A stretch of 8,045 nucleotides of DNA from Pseudomonadota bacterium (lineage in GTDB: Bacteria; Pseudomonadota; Alphaproteobacteria; Rhodospirillales; 2-02-FULL-58-16): NCBI GenBank assembly GCA_022567015.1, contig JADFHR010000150.1, positions 1 through 8,045 on the forward strand. The letters are read 5' to 3'. This document shows positions 7,873 to 8,045 of the stretch, piece after piece; position 1 is the first letter of the stretch, and the number at the start of each line of letters is the position of its first letter. The translations under genes were made by a program, and so were the position numbers. The notes under the pieces are model-generated. The model had not been told where the DNA came from. It saw only the letters and a list, made by a program, of their open reading frames with translations, and did no database searches.

Positions 7873-7985
7873 TACCAAGGAGCGCTGATCATGACCCGAC
7901 GAGCCGGCTTACCAAGGTTTTCGGCCCTAATACCAAGGGTCACTGATCATGACCCATAGAGACGGCTTACCAAGGCTTTCGGCTA
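7870..7985 (+). repeat. Two tandem 58-bp repeats after mutT
   Basis: Copy 1 (7870-7927) and copy 2 (7928-7985) align without gaps, with 48 of 58 bases identical by hand count. Each begins TAATACCAAG, contains CTGATCATGACCC and then CGGCTTACCAAGG, and ends in TTTCGGC. TACCAAGG occurs four times (7873, 7910, 7931 and 7968) at alternating spacings of 37 and 21 bases. The first copy starts within the mutT stop codon TAA. In copy 2, GGGTCA and TGACCC mirror each other around TGATCA, so the RNA could fold. The second half of the unit is also found in element A after secA, which shows that the repeat is dispersed. No open frame of note is present. Confidence 0.85.
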
Positions 7986-8045
7986 GGAGCGTGCGCTGTG
8001 GCGATGCGGGGCATCGCGAAGCGTGCGCGACGCCGTCCGAAAGCC
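7974..8045 (+). repeat. Element B: stem-loop repeat, cut by the window end
   Basis: A perfect 9-bp inverted repeat, GGCTTTCGG (7974-7982) and CCGAAAGCC (8037-8045), encloses a hairpin GCGATGC, GGG, GCATCGC (8001-8017). The direct repeat GCGTGCGC lies on both sides of the hairpin (7989-7996 and 8021-8028). The left part (7960-7991) and right part (about 8019-8034) match element A downstream of secA. The left arm overlaps the end of the second 58-bp repeat, and the preceding TACCAA may be mirrored beyond the window. It lies in sense orientation after mutT. It may serve as the 3' end of the operon transcript, or it may be a small non-autonomous mobile repeat. Confidence 0.65.

Overview
The window looks like chromosomal DNA of a high-GC alphaproteobacterium, most likely a member of the Rhodospirillales. 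That placement is inferred from the high GC content, the wording of the proteins, and the grouping of secA with a parvulin gene, argJ and a mutT-type gene. From memory, this grouping is common in alphaproteobacteria. No database search was possible.

Layout, left to right. Positions 1-136 hold the 3' flank of secA, including a structured repeat (element A). secA fills 137-2905 on the minus strand. Its likely promoter at 2969-2997 has a perfect TTGACA box and a 17-bp spacer that is itself a perfect inverted repeat. Positions 2998-3296 hold no gene I can support. A NarL/FixJ-type response regulator lies at 3297-3986 on the minus strand, with a TATAAT box upstream of it. A complete IS5-family (IS427-type) insertion sequence of about 850 bp lies at 4168-5017. 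It has 13-bp perfect inverted repeats, a CTAG target duplication and two overlapping transposase frames. On the plus strand follow a secreted parvulin-type peptidyl-prolyl isomerase (5254-6129), argJ (6198-7430) and a Nudix/MutT hydrolase (7411-7872). The last 173 bases hold a 58-bp tandem repeat that runs into a stem-loop element (element B), which is cut off by the window edge.

How the parts fit together. SecA drives export of unfolded preproteins, and the parvulin has a signal peptide and would fold exported proteins outside the cytoplasm, so the secA-parvulin pairing makes functional sense. argJ (arginine biosynthesis through recycled acetyl groups) and mutT (nucleotide-pool cleaning) appear to share the parvulin transcription unit by position only. 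The response regulator and the IS lie between the two divergent arms. The IS inserted between the promoters and does not seem to break a gene.

The most unusual material is non-coding. Elements A and B are related repeats at the two outer ends of the window. Each lies in sense orientation just downstream of the last gene of its arm. Element B is preceded by tandem copies of part of the same unit. This looks like a dispersed, structured intergenic repeat family associated with gene 3' ends. The secA promoter palindrome and a hairpin that covers the transposase ribosome-binding site are the other two signals worth following.
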